Of a stretch of 64,000 nucleotides of DNA, positions 1 through 7,789 are shown in pieces (position 1 is the first letter of the stretch; every line of letters begins with the position of its first letter). Below the pieces are notes generated by a model. It had not been told where the DNA came from, made no database searches, and worked only from the letters and a program-made list of their open reading frames with translations. The stretch is from Chersky-806 sp038252255 (GTDB taxonomy: Bacteria; Actinomycetota; Acidimicrobiia; IMCC26256; JAENVU01): contig JBBSAM010000001.1 in NCBI GenBank assembly GCA_038252255.1, positions 186,001 through 250,000 on the forward strand. The letters run 5' to 3'. The translations under genes were made by a program, and so were the position numbers.

Positions 1-947
1 TTGTACGCGATCGCCCAGCGCGGCGCGCGGCTCGTCGTGCCCATCTCGTCGCGCATGGCGAGGCTGTCGACCTTCACCACCGCGCCGTCGATCTCGTAGC
101 CGAGCGAGTGGCGCTGTTCCTCCATGGCGGTGCAGAAGGTGTAGACCGCATCGAGATCCCCGAGCTGCTCGATGTGAGGGTTCACCGGAAACCCGAGGTT
201 GGTCAGCCATTCGAGCGTCTCATGGTGGGTGCGCAGCCGCGGACCGCCTTCCACCGCGCCCGGTTGGTAGCAGTACAGCGAGAGTGCCCGGCTGGCGGTG
301 ATCTTCGGATCGAGCTGGCGCAAGGAGCCGGCGGCCGCGTTGCGCGGGTTGGCGAACAGCCGCTCCTCGGCCTCACCCTGGCGCCGGTTCAGCTCCTCGA
401 ACGACGCAAGGGACATGAAGACCTCGCCCCGCACCTCGAGGATCTTGGGCGGCTTCCTGTCCTCGAGCCGCTCGGGGACGTCGGCGATCGTGCTGACGTT
501 CGCGGTCACGTCTTCACCCGTCTCGCCGTTCCCCCGGGTCGCGGCCCGCACGAAGACGCCGTCCTCGTAGAGCAGCGATATCGCCAAGCCGTCGAGCTTC
601 GGCTCGCCCACATATGCGATCGGGCCGGGCACCAGCCGGGCGAGGCGTTCGCCCCAGGCGATGAGCTCGTCGTGGGAGAACGCGTTGTCGAGGGAGAGCA
701 TGGGCCGGAGGTGGCGCACCTCGGAGAACGGTGTGGGAATCGGTGCCGCGCCGGGACGTTGCGTCGGTGAGTCCGTGGTGACGACGTCCGGGTATTCCGC
801 TTCGAGCGCCTGCAGCTCGCGGACGAGCGCGTCGTACTCCGCGTCGGAGACCTCCGGCTCGTCGTGACCGTAGTAGCGCTCGTTGTGGTACTGGATCTCG
901 TCACGCAGCTCTGCCGCGCGCGCGACGACGTCCTCGGGGGCCTTCAC
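1..947 (-). CDS. ligA: NAD-dependent DNA ligase LigA (N-terminal 315 residues, runs off the left edge)
   Basis: LigA seals nicks in duplex DNA during replication and repair, using NAD+ to adenylate an active-site lysine. The visible part holds the N-terminal Ia domain and most of the adenylation domain. The KLDG nucleotidyltransferase motif puts the catalytic lysine near residue 117, and the last residues before the edge read TSRAPRWAIAYK, a LigA signature. The OB-fold, zinc finger, helix-hairpin-helix and BRCT domains lie outside the window. I chose GTG at 947 because it sits 7 bases after a TAGGCT -10 hexamer, so the mRNA is probably leaderless. Upstream is a MetE-like gene on the same strand, 31 bases away, as in Mycobacterium tuberculosis (Rv3015c-Rv3014c). 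The promoter resembles the DNA-damage promoters found elsewhere in this window. Confidence 0.97.
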   Translation of the reverse strand, partial: MKAPEDVVARAAELRDEIQYHNERYYGHDEPEVSDAEYDALVRELQALEAEYPDVVTTDSPTQRPGAAPIPTPFSEVRHLRPMLSLDNAFSHDELIAWGERLARLVPGPIAYVGEPKLDGLAISLLYEDGVFVRAATRGNGETGEDVTANVSTIADVPERLEDRKPPKILEVRGEVFMSLASFEELNRRQGEAEERLFANPRNAAAGSLRQLDPKITASRALSLYCYQPGAVEGGPRLRTHHETLEWLTNLGFPVNPHIEQLGDLDAVYTFCTAMEEQRHSLGYEIDGAVVKVDSLAMRDEMGTTSRAPRWAIAY

Positions 948-954
948 GCCGCCG

Positions 955-976
955 AGCCTACTGACGGGGTGGGACG
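955..976 (-). promoter_or_regulatory. RecA-NDp-like promoter of ligA (variant copy)
   Basis: Reading the minus strand, CGTCCCAC is followed by exactly 8 bases, then TAGGCT, then 7 bases to the GTG start of ligA. Three other promoters in the window have CTGTCCCAC, the same 8-base gap and a similar hexamer. This copy reads TCGTCCCAC, so the T of TGTC is lost. The spacing is that of the mycobacterial DNA-damage promoter (TGTC box, N8, TAnnnT). Assigning it to the same regulon is inference. Confidence 0.5.
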
Positions 977-978
977 AG

Positions 979-1992
979 CTAGGCGCCGACGGTCAGGCGG
1001 GCGGCGACCGACTGGTCGCCGACGCGTCCCGCGATCTCCGCGGCGAGCCGCAGCGCGCGTTCGGCCTGGGTGAGGCCGTGCCCGGCCAGGCCGCACGCGG
1101 GGGTGATGATGCCGCGGGTGCGCAGCCGCAGCGGGTCGCAGCCGCGCCGCGTCAGCTCGCACCACACGCCCGCGAGCCGCCGCCAGAGCGCGTCCGCCGA
1201 CTCGCCGATCGGCTTGTCCGTGGGGACGGCGCCCCAGGCGATCCAGCCGTCGGCGTCGCAGTGGCGGGAGAGGACGTCGGCGTCGGCGATCAGGGCGTCC
1301 GAGACCGGGACGCCGAGCACCTGCGGGCCGGCCTCGAAGGCGATGCGCAGGTCCCCGTCGCCACACACGTGCACACCGGTCGTGCACGAAGCCGCGGCGA
1401 GCGCGCCGGACAGGAGATCGACAGCCTGCTCGCGCTCGAGCGGTGCGAGGTTGCGCTTCCAGAGGACGAGCGAGGGCTCGTCGAGGAACAGCAGCACCGA
1501 TGCCTGCGGCGCGCGCAACGTCAGGAGCTCGTCCACCGCGTGCACCCAGGCCCGCACTGCTTCGCCGGCGCGGCGGAACGCGATGTCCGCCGGAAGACCC
1601 GCGTGCTCCAACGCGACCCCGAGCGTCAACGGGCCGACGATCTGCATCTTGATGCGTTCCGGCGCGAGGCGGTCCGTCTCGGGCGCTTCGAGGAACGCGA
1701 AGAGACCCGCGTGCGTGGTGGCGCCGAACGTCGCCGAGACCGGCTCGCTGCACCGTTCGCGATCGACGGTGATGGACCCGTCGCGGGCGACGACGACTTC
1801 AGGCAACGCGCCGGCCCATTGCGCGATGAGGCCCTCGGCCGGATTGAGCTCGGGGAGCTGCGGTACCGCGGAGAGCCGCGGGTGCATGCGCAACGTCAGC
1901 GCGGTCGCGGCCTGCGCGTCTTGATGCGGAAGACTGCCGATGCCGGTCGCGAGTCCCGGTGCGAGAGCGTCCGCGTGCCTGCCTGAGAGCAT
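979..1992 (-). CDS. MetE-like (cobalamin-independent methionine synthase family) protein, 337 aa
   Basis: This has a UROD/MetE-like TIM barrel and corresponds to the C-terminal catalytic half of MetE only. The zinc-site signatures are visible: HVC at residues 208-210 and PACGL around residue 300. A full MetE is about 750 residues with an N-terminal duplicate barrel, which is absent here, so this is the short form of unknown substrate seen next to ligA in mycobacteria (Rv3015c). True methionine synthesis is more likely done by the MetH encoded at 54619. The start at 1992 lies 9 bases after a TATACT hexamer (minus strand, 2002-2007), giving a leader of only a few bases. It is divergent from the gene at 2053. 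Confidence 0.85.
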   Translation of the reverse strand: MLSGRHADALAPGLATGIGSLPHQDAQAATALTLRMHPRLSAVPQLPELNPAEGLIAQWAGALPEVVVARDGSITVDRERCSEPVSATFGATTHAGLFAFLEAPETDRLAPERIKMQIVGPLTLGVALEHAGLPADIAFRRAGEAVRAWVHAVDELLTLRAPQASVLLFLDEPSLVLWKRNLAPLEREQAVDLLSGALAAASCTTGVHVCGDGDLRIAFEAGPQVLGVPVSDALIADADVLSRHCDADGWIAWGAVPTDKPIGESADALWRRLAGVWCELTRRGCDPLRLRTRGIITPACGLAGHGLTQAERALRLAAEIAGRVGDQSVAARLTVGA

Positions 1993-2052
1993 CAGGTTCG
2001 TAGTATATGGACGCGCATTGCTCGAACTCCGAAGCCGGCGCGCACCAATGAT

Positions 2053-2928
2053 GTGAACTTGCTGTTGCTTCGCCTCGCCTGGGTCACACTGCCCATCACC
2101 GCGGGTTCCGTCGCGGCCGATGCACTCCGTCCGTGGGACGCGACTCCTCGGGCGACTGCCGAGGTGCTGCTGTGGCTCCTGTGGCTCGCCGTCCTCGTCG
2201 CGTTGCTGGCCCCGCGCCCGGTGGGGCTGACGATCGCCCGCACCGGAGCACCCTTAGCGTTCGCCGCGGTCGCCCTGGGCGTCCTGTCCGGCCGGCCTTC
2301 CCCGATCGCGTCGAGCGTCGCGCTGGTGGCGACGATCGCGTGCGTCGCGCTCGTGGCGATCCCTCCCTTCGCGCGAGCGTGCGCGCAAAGCGCGGCATAC
2401 GGCGACGAGGAGAGATTCCCGCTCAAGGTGCCGCCGGTGCTGTTCCTCGGGATCCTGCCCGTGGCCGTGCTCGCCGTCGGCGCGGGCATTGCTGCCGGCC
2501 CGTTGCTGCTCGCGGGCGGAAAAATCGTCCTCGGGCTGATCCTGCTGGCCGTCGGCCTCCCGGTGGCGTGGCTCCTGATGCGCTCGCTCCACCTCTTGTC
2601 CCGGCGCTGGGCCGTGCTCGTCCCGGCCGGTCTCGTGATCGCCGATCCGATGACGCTCGCCGACCCGATCCTCTTCCCTCGCGAGCACATCCTCGGTCTC
2701 GGCCCCGCCGATCCGAAGATCCGCCCGCCCGGCGATGCGGCCGACCTCCGCCTCGGCGCCGCGCTCGGCTCGATCGCGGTCCTGATCGACGAGGACGTGG
2801 ACCTCTACCGCCGCACCCGCCACGAGGCGGAGAGCACGCGGGCGCACGTCATCATCTTCGCCCCCGTAGCGTCAGCCGAGCTGCTGGATCACGCCAAGTC
2901 CCGCCGCATCACCGTTCACGCGAAGTAG
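2053..2928 (+). CDS. Multi-pass membrane protein of unknown function, 291 aa
   Basis: I do not recognise this family. About six hydrophobic segments fill residues 1-190: one near the N-terminus, a cluster at 35-110 and a cluster at 125-180. A soluble C-terminal tail of about 100 residues contains LIDEDVDLYRRTRHEAES. Start GTG at 2053 has no clear Shine-Dalgarno sequence. The gene is divergent from the MetE-like gene and ends three bases before the stop of mnmA, so the two are convergent. No catalytic motif is evident. Its place between conserved housekeeping genes suggests a chromosomal, vertically inherited gene. Confidence 0.75.
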   Translation: MNLLLLRLAWVTLPITAGSVAADALRPWDATPRATAEVLLWLLWLAVLVALLAPRPVGLTIARTGAPLAFAAVALGVLSGRPSPIASSVALVATIACVALVAIPPFARACAQSAAYGDEERFPLKVPPVLFLGILPVAVLAVGAGIAAGPLLLAGGKIVLGLILLAVGLPVAWLLMRSLHLLSRRWAVLVPAGLVIADPMTLADPILFPREHILGLGPADPKIRPPGDAADLRLGAALGSIAVLIDEDVDLYRRTRHEAESTRAHVIIFAPVASAELLDHAKSRRITVHAK

Positions 2929-2931
2929 CCG

Positions 2932-3966
2932 CTACGCGGCGATGCCGCCTCCGAGCAGCACGTCGCCGCGGTAGAGGGCGATCACCTGCCCGGGCGAGAC
3001 GCGGGGCTGGGGGGATTCGCACACGACGCGGTCCCCGTGCCAGCGACCGCGGAACGGCTGGCCGTGGGCACGGACCTGCACCAACACGGCTTCGTCGGCC
3101 GCCGGCTCGACCGCGAACAACGGGTCACGCACGACCAGCTCGTCGCGCAACAGGTCCTCGCGGTCTCCGATCGTCACCGTGCTCGACGCGGCATCCACGT
3201 CCACGACGAACCTCCGCGCACCGAGGGCGACGCCCAAGCCGCGCCGCTGGCCGATCGTGAACCCGTCGATCCCGGCGTGCTCGCCCACGACGGAACCGTC
3301 CGTCGCGACCAGCGGCCCGGGTGAACGCGAGATCCGCGACGAGAGGAACGCCTCCTTCCCTCCCTTGGTGATGAAGCAGACATCCATGCTCTCCGGCTTG
3401 GCCGCGGTCCGCAGGCCCAACCGGTGCGCGTGCTCGCGTACCTCGGCCTTCGTGAGCTCCCCCACCGGCAGCCGCACCCGGGCGAGCTCGTCCGGGCCGA
3501 GCATGTAGAGGACGTAGGACTGGTCCTTGGCCCGGTCCGCACCCCGCACGAGCACCGGCCGGCCGCAGTCGTCGTGACCCACTCGGGCGTGGTGGCCCGT
3601 CGCGAACGTGTCGAATCCCATCGCCATCGCGCGGTCGAGCAGGCGACCGAACTTCACGGTGCGATTGCACTCGACACACGGGTTCGGCGTCTCGCCCGCT
3701 GCGTACGACGAGGCATAGGGCGTGACGACGTTCGCCTCGAAGTCGTCGGCGAAGTTGAAGACGTAGTGCGGGATGCCGAGCTGGGCGGCGACGCGCCGCG
3801 CGTCCTCTACATCCGAGACGCTGCAGCAGCCGGAGTCCGACTCGCCGCCCCAGAGCTTGAGGGTGACGCCGGTGACGTCGTGGCCGGCCTCGGTCAGCAG
3901 CGCCGCCGCCACCGACGAGTCCACCCCACCGCTCATCGCGACCAGCACGCGCTCACGTGCGCTCAT
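2932..3966 (-). CDS. mnmA: tRNA-specific 2-thiouridylase MnmA
   Basis: MnmA uses ATP and relayed sulfur to make 2-thiouridine at the wobble position of Lys, Glu and Gln tRNAs. The 344-residue protein has the PP-loop SGGVDSS at residues 12-18, a NPCVEC motif giving a first cysteine at 97, and the catalytic SMDVC cysteine at 197, which match the two active-site cysteines of the family. I chose ATG 3966 over longer readings because MSARERVLVAMSGG is the normal N-terminus and the ATG overlaps the stop of the upstream cysteine desulfurase by 4 bases (ATGA). That coupling pairs the sulfur donor with the thiolase it feeds. Confidence 0.97.
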   Translation of the reverse strand: MSARERVLVAMSGGVDSSVAAALLTEAGHDVTGVTLKLWGGESDSGCCSVSDVEDARRVAAQLGIPHYVFNFADDFEANVVTPYASSYAAGETPNPCVECNRTVKFGRLLDRAMAMGFDTFATGHHARVGHDDCGRPVLVRGADRAKDQSYVLYMLGPDELARVRLPVGELTKAEVREHAHRLGLRTAAKPESMDVCFITKGGKEAFLSSRISRSPGPLVATDGSVVGEHAGIDGFTIGQRRGLGVALGARRFVVDVDAASSTVTIGDREDLLRDELVVRDPLFAVEPAADEAVLVQVRAHGQPFRGRWHGDRVVCESPQPRVSPGQVIALYRGDVLLGGGIAA

Positions 3967-5120
3967 GCCGCCTGCACCCCGCGCAGGCGGGCGACGAGGC
4001 CCGGCATCACATCCACCGCGGTGTTGACGTCCGAGACCGTCGACGCGTACCCGAGGCTGAGCCGGATCGACGCGAGTGCATCGGCGCGTGGCATCCCCAT
4101 CGCTTCGAGCACGTGCGACGGCTCGGTCGCGCCCGAGGAGCACGACGAGCCTGCGGCGGCGTAGATGCCCGCAGTGTCGAGCATGACGAGGAGCGTCTCG
4201 GCTTCGAGCCCGGGGAACCGGAGATGGCAGTTGCCGGCGATCTTGTGCTCAGGGTCACCGTTGACGAACACCGACGGGATCGCGTCGAGCAGACCGGAGA
4301 GGAGGCGTTCGCGCAGCTTCGTCACCCGTGCGATCTCCTCCGCACGGCGCTCGTGCGTGATTCGCAGTGCGGTGGCGAGCGCGACCACCCCGGCCACGTT
4401 CACCGTGCCGGCCCGCAGCCCGCGCTCCTGGCCGCCGCCTTCGATCTCGGGGATCAGGGTCACGCCGTTACGCACCACCAGCACACCGACGCCCTTCGGC
4501 CCGCCGAACTTGTGGCCCGATATCGCCACGAGATCGCAGCCGGCGGTGGCCGCGGCCACGTCGAGCCACGGCACCGCCTGGACCGCGTCGGTATGGAGGA
4601 CGGCGTGCGGGGCCTGATCCGCGACCAGCGCGGCCACCTCGGCGAGCGGCTGGATCGTGCCGACCTCGTTGTTGACGAGCATCACGGAGACGACGGCGGT
4701 GTGCTCGTCCAGCGCCTCGGACAGCTGGCCGAGATCGACGATCCCGCCCTGGTCCACGCCGACCCGCGTGACCCGGAACCCGTCGGTCTCGAGCCGCTGC
4801 GCCGCCGCCAGCACACCCTTGTGCTCTATGGCGGTGGTCACAATCGCGTCGACCCCGGCCTCGAGGCGGGCGTGCGCCGCCCCCTTCACCGCGAGGTTGT
4901 CCGACTCGGTGCCACCGCCCGTGAACACGACCTCACCCGGCCCGCACCCGAGCACCTCGGCCACGGTCTCCCGGGCCTCTTCCAGCGCCGTCTTTGCTTC
5001 CCGCGCGACTGCATGACCGCCCGACGGGTTGCCCGGGTGGTCGGAGAGGAAGGGCAGCATCGCCGCGACGGCCTCGGGTCGCATCGGCGTGCTCGCCGCG
5101 TGATCGAGATACGCCGGCAC
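3963..5120 (-). CDS. Cysteine desulfurase (IscS/NifS family)
   Basis: This PLP enzyme takes sulfur from cysteine as a persulfide, here most likely for MnmA and perhaps for Fe-S clusters. The 385-residue protein begins VPAYLDHAAST, the usual start of the family. The PLP lysine lies in SGHKFGGPKG at residue 204, and the catalytic loop cysteine in AAAGSSCSSG at about 327. Start GTG 5120 fits the family N-terminus; longer readings add unrelated residues. It overlaps mnmA by 4 bases. On the other side it is divergent from the small gene at 5176, so the 55 bases between them hold promoters for both. Confidence 0.96.
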   Translation of the reverse strand: MPAYLDHAASTPMRPEAVAAMLPFLSDHPGNPSGGHAVAREAKTALEEARETVAEVLGCGPGEVVFTGGGTESDNLAVKGAAHARLEAGVDAIVTTAIEHKGVLAAAQRLETDGFRVTRVGVDQGGIVDLGQLSEALDEHTAVVSVMLVNNEVGTIQPLAEVAALVADQAPHAVLHTDAVQAVPWLDVAAATAGCDLVAISGHKFGGPKGVGVLVVRNGVTLIPEIEGGGQERGLRAGTVNVAGVVALATALRITHERRAEEIARVTKLRERLLSGLLDAIPSVFVNGDPEHKIAGNCHLRFPGLEAETLLVMLDTAGIYAAAGSSCSSGATEPSHVLEAMGMPRADALASIRLSLGYASTVSDVNTAVDVMPGLVARLRGVQAA

Positions 5121-5146
5121 GCACTGAGTGTAGGCAGCGGGAATAA

Positions 5147-5169
5147 CTGTCCCACCCTCCGGTGATACT
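5147..5169 (+). promoter_or_regulatory. RecA-NDp-like leaderless promoter of the 54-aa gene
   Basis: CTGTCCCAC (5147-5155), 8 bases, then GATACT (5164-5169), then 6 bases to GTG 5176. The nine-base box and both spacings are identical to the promoters at 6491 and 21448. The -10 position implies transcription starts at or next to the start codon. The layout is that of the mycobacterial PafBC/RecA-NDp promoter, but only TGTC of the upstream box agrees. Confidence 0.65.
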
Positions 5170-5175
5170 CCTCTT

Positions 5176-5340
5176 GTGACCACGCAACTGCTTCTCCTCG
5201 AAGGCGGCCGGCCGGTTCGCCACCTCGATGCCCGCACCCTGAAGACGGGGCGCGAGGGCATCGCCGAGGCGCGTCGCCGGCTCGCCGCGGTCCAGCCGCC
5301 CGAGCCGCACGAGCTCGGTCGCCTGTCCCGCGCCAGCTGA
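5176..5340 (+). CDS. Small basic protein of unknown function, 54 aa, probably DNA-damage inducible
   Basis: A short open frame starting at GTG 5176 and ending TGA 5338-5340. It encodes a hydrophilic basic peptide (starts VTTQLLLLEGGRPVRHLD, then a helix-like stretch rich in Arg, Ala and Glu) with no membrane segment or known motif. Support for it being real comes from the promoter: it sits 6 bases after the -10 hexamer of a promoter that is base-for-base like those of the DUF222/HNH and RecQ genes. It is divergent from the cysteine desulfurase. Its function is unknown; a small DNA-binding or regulatory role in the damage response is only a guess. Confidence 0.6.
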   Translation: MTTQLLLLEGGRPVRHLDARTLKTGREGIAEARRRLAAVQPPEPHELGRLSRAS

Positions 5341-5526
5341 CCTTCTCCCCCTCGCCCCGCCGGCGTCATCGAGGTGCTCGCGCCCGGAGCGATTGGCGAG
5401 CTGAGCGAGAGCCACCGCAAGGATGACGAGAAGTAGGAGCGCGCGCCCCTCCCACTACCGTTCATTGCAGGCTCCGCACCAGCATCGCGGGCAAGACGTC
5501 CAACGGTCACGGGTTCGCCGGGGTGC

Positions 5527-6429
5527 TCAGCGGTCGGCGAGGACCTCGTCGATCGTGAACTGGGCGATGTCGGCCATCGCCGGGTTGCTGGTCTCGTAGT
5601 ACAGGAGCTGGCGCAGCGCGAGGGACAGCGCCCAGCCGCGACCGCGAGCCCAGGTCGCGTCGTCGACCGGGAGCGCCGCGCGGTACGCGGCGCGCGAGGC
5701 ACCGGAGAAGAGGTTCCACGCTATCTGCAGGTCGCAGGCGGGGTCGCCCACCCCGAGGCAACCGAAGTCGATCACGGCGTGCAGTTGGCCGTGATCGACG
5801 AGGAGGTTCCCCGGCATGAGATCGCCGTGGATCCACACGGGCGGCTCGGACCATTCCGGAGTCGCGAGGGCGTCGTCCCATACCGCCGTGGCCGCCGCGG
5901 TGTCGATCTTGCCGTGCAGCTGTTCGATCCCGTCTCGGCTGGTGCCGTCGCGCGCGGCCAGCGGGCAGCCCCGCCAGTAGTTGTCCTCACCCGGGCCCGG
6001 CGCGCCGGCGGTGTCGATCTGCTGCAGCGCGCCGACGAAGCGACCGAGATCCGTCGCCGCTGCGACCGGATCCGCGACGCAGTCCGCGGTGGCGCTCTCG
6101 CCGTCGAGCCAGCGGTAGACGGTCCACGCCCACGGGTAGCCCTCGCCCGGCTTCCCCGCCGCGACGGGTACCGGAATCGCGAGCGGAAGGTGCGGCGCCA
6201 GCAGCGGGAGCCACTCCTGCTGCTTCGCGACCTCCGCGGTGGTGCCGGGCCGGCGGGGCAGCCGCACGGCCAGGTCGTCGCCGAGCCGGTAGATGTAGTT
6301 GGAGGTGCCCGTGGAGTCGAACGGTTCGATCGGCAGGTCGGCCCACTGCGGATGCTGCGCGGCCAGGAGCCGGCGCACGAGGCCGACGTCGGTCGCGACC
6401 TCGTCGTCGTGCAGCTTCCCGGTGGGCAT
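5527..6429 (-). CDS. Aminoglycoside phosphotransferase (APH) family kinase
   Basis: This has an APH/choline-kinase fold and transfers phosphate from ATP to a small-molecule hydroxyl. The 300-residue protein has HGDLMPGNLLVD with the catalytic Asp at 203 (Brenner-type motif) and the Mg-binding DFG at 221-223 followed by GDPACDL. These families include antibiotic kinases but also many metabolic ones (homoserine, thioribose, macrolide kinases), so resistance should not be assumed. I chose ATG 6429; ATG 6444 is in frame and also possible, and neither has a clear Shine-Dalgarno sequence. It is divergent from the DUF222/HNH gene. Confidence 0.85.
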   Translation of the reverse strand: MPTGKLHDDEVATDVGLVRRLLAAQHPQWADLPIEPFDSTGTSNYIYRLGDDLAVRLPRRPGTTAEVAKQQEWLPLLAPHLPLAIPVPVAAGKPGEGYPWAWTVYRWLDGESATADCVADPVAAATDLGRFVGALQQIDTAGAPGPGEDNYWRGCPLAARDGTSRDGIEQLHGKIDTAAATAVWDDALATPEWSEPPVWIHGDLMPGNLLVDHGQLHAVIDFGCLGVGDPACDLQIAWNLFSGASRAAYRAALPVDDATWARGRGWALSLALRQLLYYETSNPAMADIAQFTIDEVLADR

Positions 6430-6490
6430 GAGAGGACATCCCATCGTTCGCGCCGTCGCGGTGTCCACCGATTTACCGCAGCCCACGTAG

Positions 6491-6513
6491 CTGTCCCACC
6501 CTCGTGAGACCAT
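6491..6513 (+). promoter_or_regulatory. RecA-NDp-like leaderless promoter of the DUF222/HNH gene
   Basis: CTGTCCCAC (6491-6499), 8 bases, GACCAT (6508-6513), 6 bases, then GTG 6520. It is the second exact copy of the box and spacing found at 5147 and 21448. The mycobacterial relatives of the downstream gene (13E12 repeat family) are known to be DNA-damage induced, which fits. Confidence 0.65.
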
Positions 6514-6519
6514 GCAGGG

Positions 6520-7752
6520 GTGATCAAGGACGATCTTCGAACGGCACGGACCGCTCTCGAATCCGCGGCGCGCGGCTTCGATCCGAGCGCGTGCAACGGC
6601 CAGGAAGCGATCGACCTGGTCGAGGAGCTCGGGGTCCAGCGCCGCTTGCTCGACGGGATGCTGGGCAAGGCCGCGAAGCGGGTCGAGGACACGGCGGCAT
6701 ATACGTACGAGAACGATCGGAACGCGGCGGAGCTCTGCGAGCGCCTGGTGGGTGTCGCGTCGGGCGAGGCCAAGCGGGCGATCGAGGCGGCCGCGAGGCT
6801 CGAGACCCTGCCGGCCACCGATGCGGCAGTGCGGGCCGGGACGCTGTCGGCCCGGGCGACGGATCTGATCGTGGCGGCGGCTTCGGAGGATCCGTCGGTC
6901 GAACGGGAGCTGATCCGCGCGGCAGGCAAGGGGATGGTGCCGTTGCGCGACGCGGTGATCGCGGCGCGAGCCCGCCGCGAGGACGAGACCGCGCGGGCGA
7001 AACGCCAGCACGCCGCCCGGTCGTTTCGGATGTGGCCCACGGCGGACGGGATGGTCGAAGGCCACTTCAAGGTCACGCCCCAGGTTGGTGGCGCGATCAA
7101 GGCGGTGATCGAGACCGGCACTCGGCGGAAGTTCCGCGAGGCCCGCAAGGGCGGCGTGCAGGAATCCCAGGATGCCTACGCGGCGGACGCGCTCGCCGAT
7201 GCGGTGGTCGGTGATCCCGCAACGGCGAAACCGGGCGGGGGAAAGCCGGGCGGTGGAAAGACGGGCGGAGGAAAGACGGGCGGTGGAAAGGCCGGCGGCT
7301 GGTCGGCGCATGTGGTCATCGACCACGAGGCCCTCGTCCGTGGCCACGCGACCGACGGTGAGACCTGTGAGATCCCCGGTGTCGGACCCGTGAGCGTGGG
7401 GTGGGTCCGGACGCTCTTGGGCTCAGCGTTCGTCACCGCGATCGTCAAGAAGGGCAAGGACATCAGCACGGTCGCGCACCTGGGGCGGCACATTCCGGCG
7501 GAGCTGCGCACCGCGATGATCGTCTCCGGCCGCGAGTGCTCGATCGCCGGCTGCTCCGGACGTGAGTACCTGGAGCTCGATCACTGCGAGACCGACTACG
7601 CGGACGGCGGGCCGACCGCCTGGCGGAACCTCACCTGGCTCTGCTCCATTCACCACACCCGAAAGACGCAAGGTTGGGTCCTCGGACCGCCCGGCCCCGA
7701 GACCGGAAAGCGAAGACTCGACCCGCCCCCACAAGCGCGTCGCGCCGCCTGA
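6520..7752 (+). CDS. DUF222 / 13E12-type protein with C-terminal HNH nuclease domain, 410 aa
   Basis: The N-terminal two thirds is the helical DUF222 region typical of actinobacterial 13E12-repeat proteins. Residues about 238-257 are a low-complexity linker of four PGGGK/TGGGK units. The C-terminal HNH domain shows CSIAGC, then LELDHCETDYADGG, then NLTWLCSIHH, so two zinc-binding cysteine pairs and the HNH histidines are present and it is probably catalytically competent. Start GTG 6520 is set by the promoter 6 bases upstream. In mycobacteria such proteins are induced by DNA damage, but their biological role is not established. It ends in a hairpin shared with the convergent mutase gene. Confidence 0.9.
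   Translation: MIKDDLRTARTALESAARGFDPSACNGQEAIDLVEELGVQRRLLDGMLGKAAKRVEDTAAYTYENDRNAAELCERLVGVASGEAKRAIEAAARLETLPATDAAVRAGTLSARATDLIVAAASEDPSVERELIRAAGKGMVPLRDAVIAARARREDETARAKRQHAARSFRMWPTADGMVEGHFKVTPQVGGAIKAVIETGTRRKFREARKGGVQESQDAYAADALADAVVGDPATAKPGGGKPGGGKTGGGKTGGGKAGGWSAHVVIDHEALVRGHATDGETCEIPGVGPVSVGWVRTLLGSAFVTAIVKKGKDISTVAHLGRHIPAELRTAMIVSGRECSIAGCSGREYLELDHCETDYADGGPTAWRNLTWLCSIHHTRKTQGWVLGPPGPETGKRRLDPPPQARRAA
7231..7290 (+). repeat. Four 15-bp tandem repeats encoding PGGGK/TGGGK linker
   Basis: Four consecutive 15-base units (7231, 7246, 7261, 7276) differ at one to three positions and stay in frame. They encode a flexible, positively charged linker between the DUF222 and HNH domains. 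Because the unit is a multiple of 3, changes in copy number would alter linker length without a frameshift. Confidence 0.9.
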
Positions 7753-7756
7753 TCCC

Positions 7757-7775
7757 AGCGCGGTCTGGCCGCGCT
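7757..7775. terminator. Hairpin between convergent genes
   Basis: AGCGCGG, a 5-base loop (TCTGG) and CCGCGCT form a perfect 7-bp GC stem, 5 bases past the DUF222/HNH stop and 15 bases before the mutase stop. No U-tract follows on either strand, which is usual in GC-rich actinobacteria. It probably serves both genes. Confidence 0.55.
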
Positions 7776-7789
7776 CGGTCGCGGGCGGG

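Noticed and set aside
5365..5436. Short open reading ending at a TAG at 5434
   Set aside because: No promoter, ribosome-binding site or family resemblance; the 186-base gap before the phosphotransferase stop otherwise shows nothing I can support.
5527..6429. Antibiotic resistance gene
   Set aside because: The fold is the broad APH/choline-kinase family; nothing in the sequence or context points to an antibiotic substrate.
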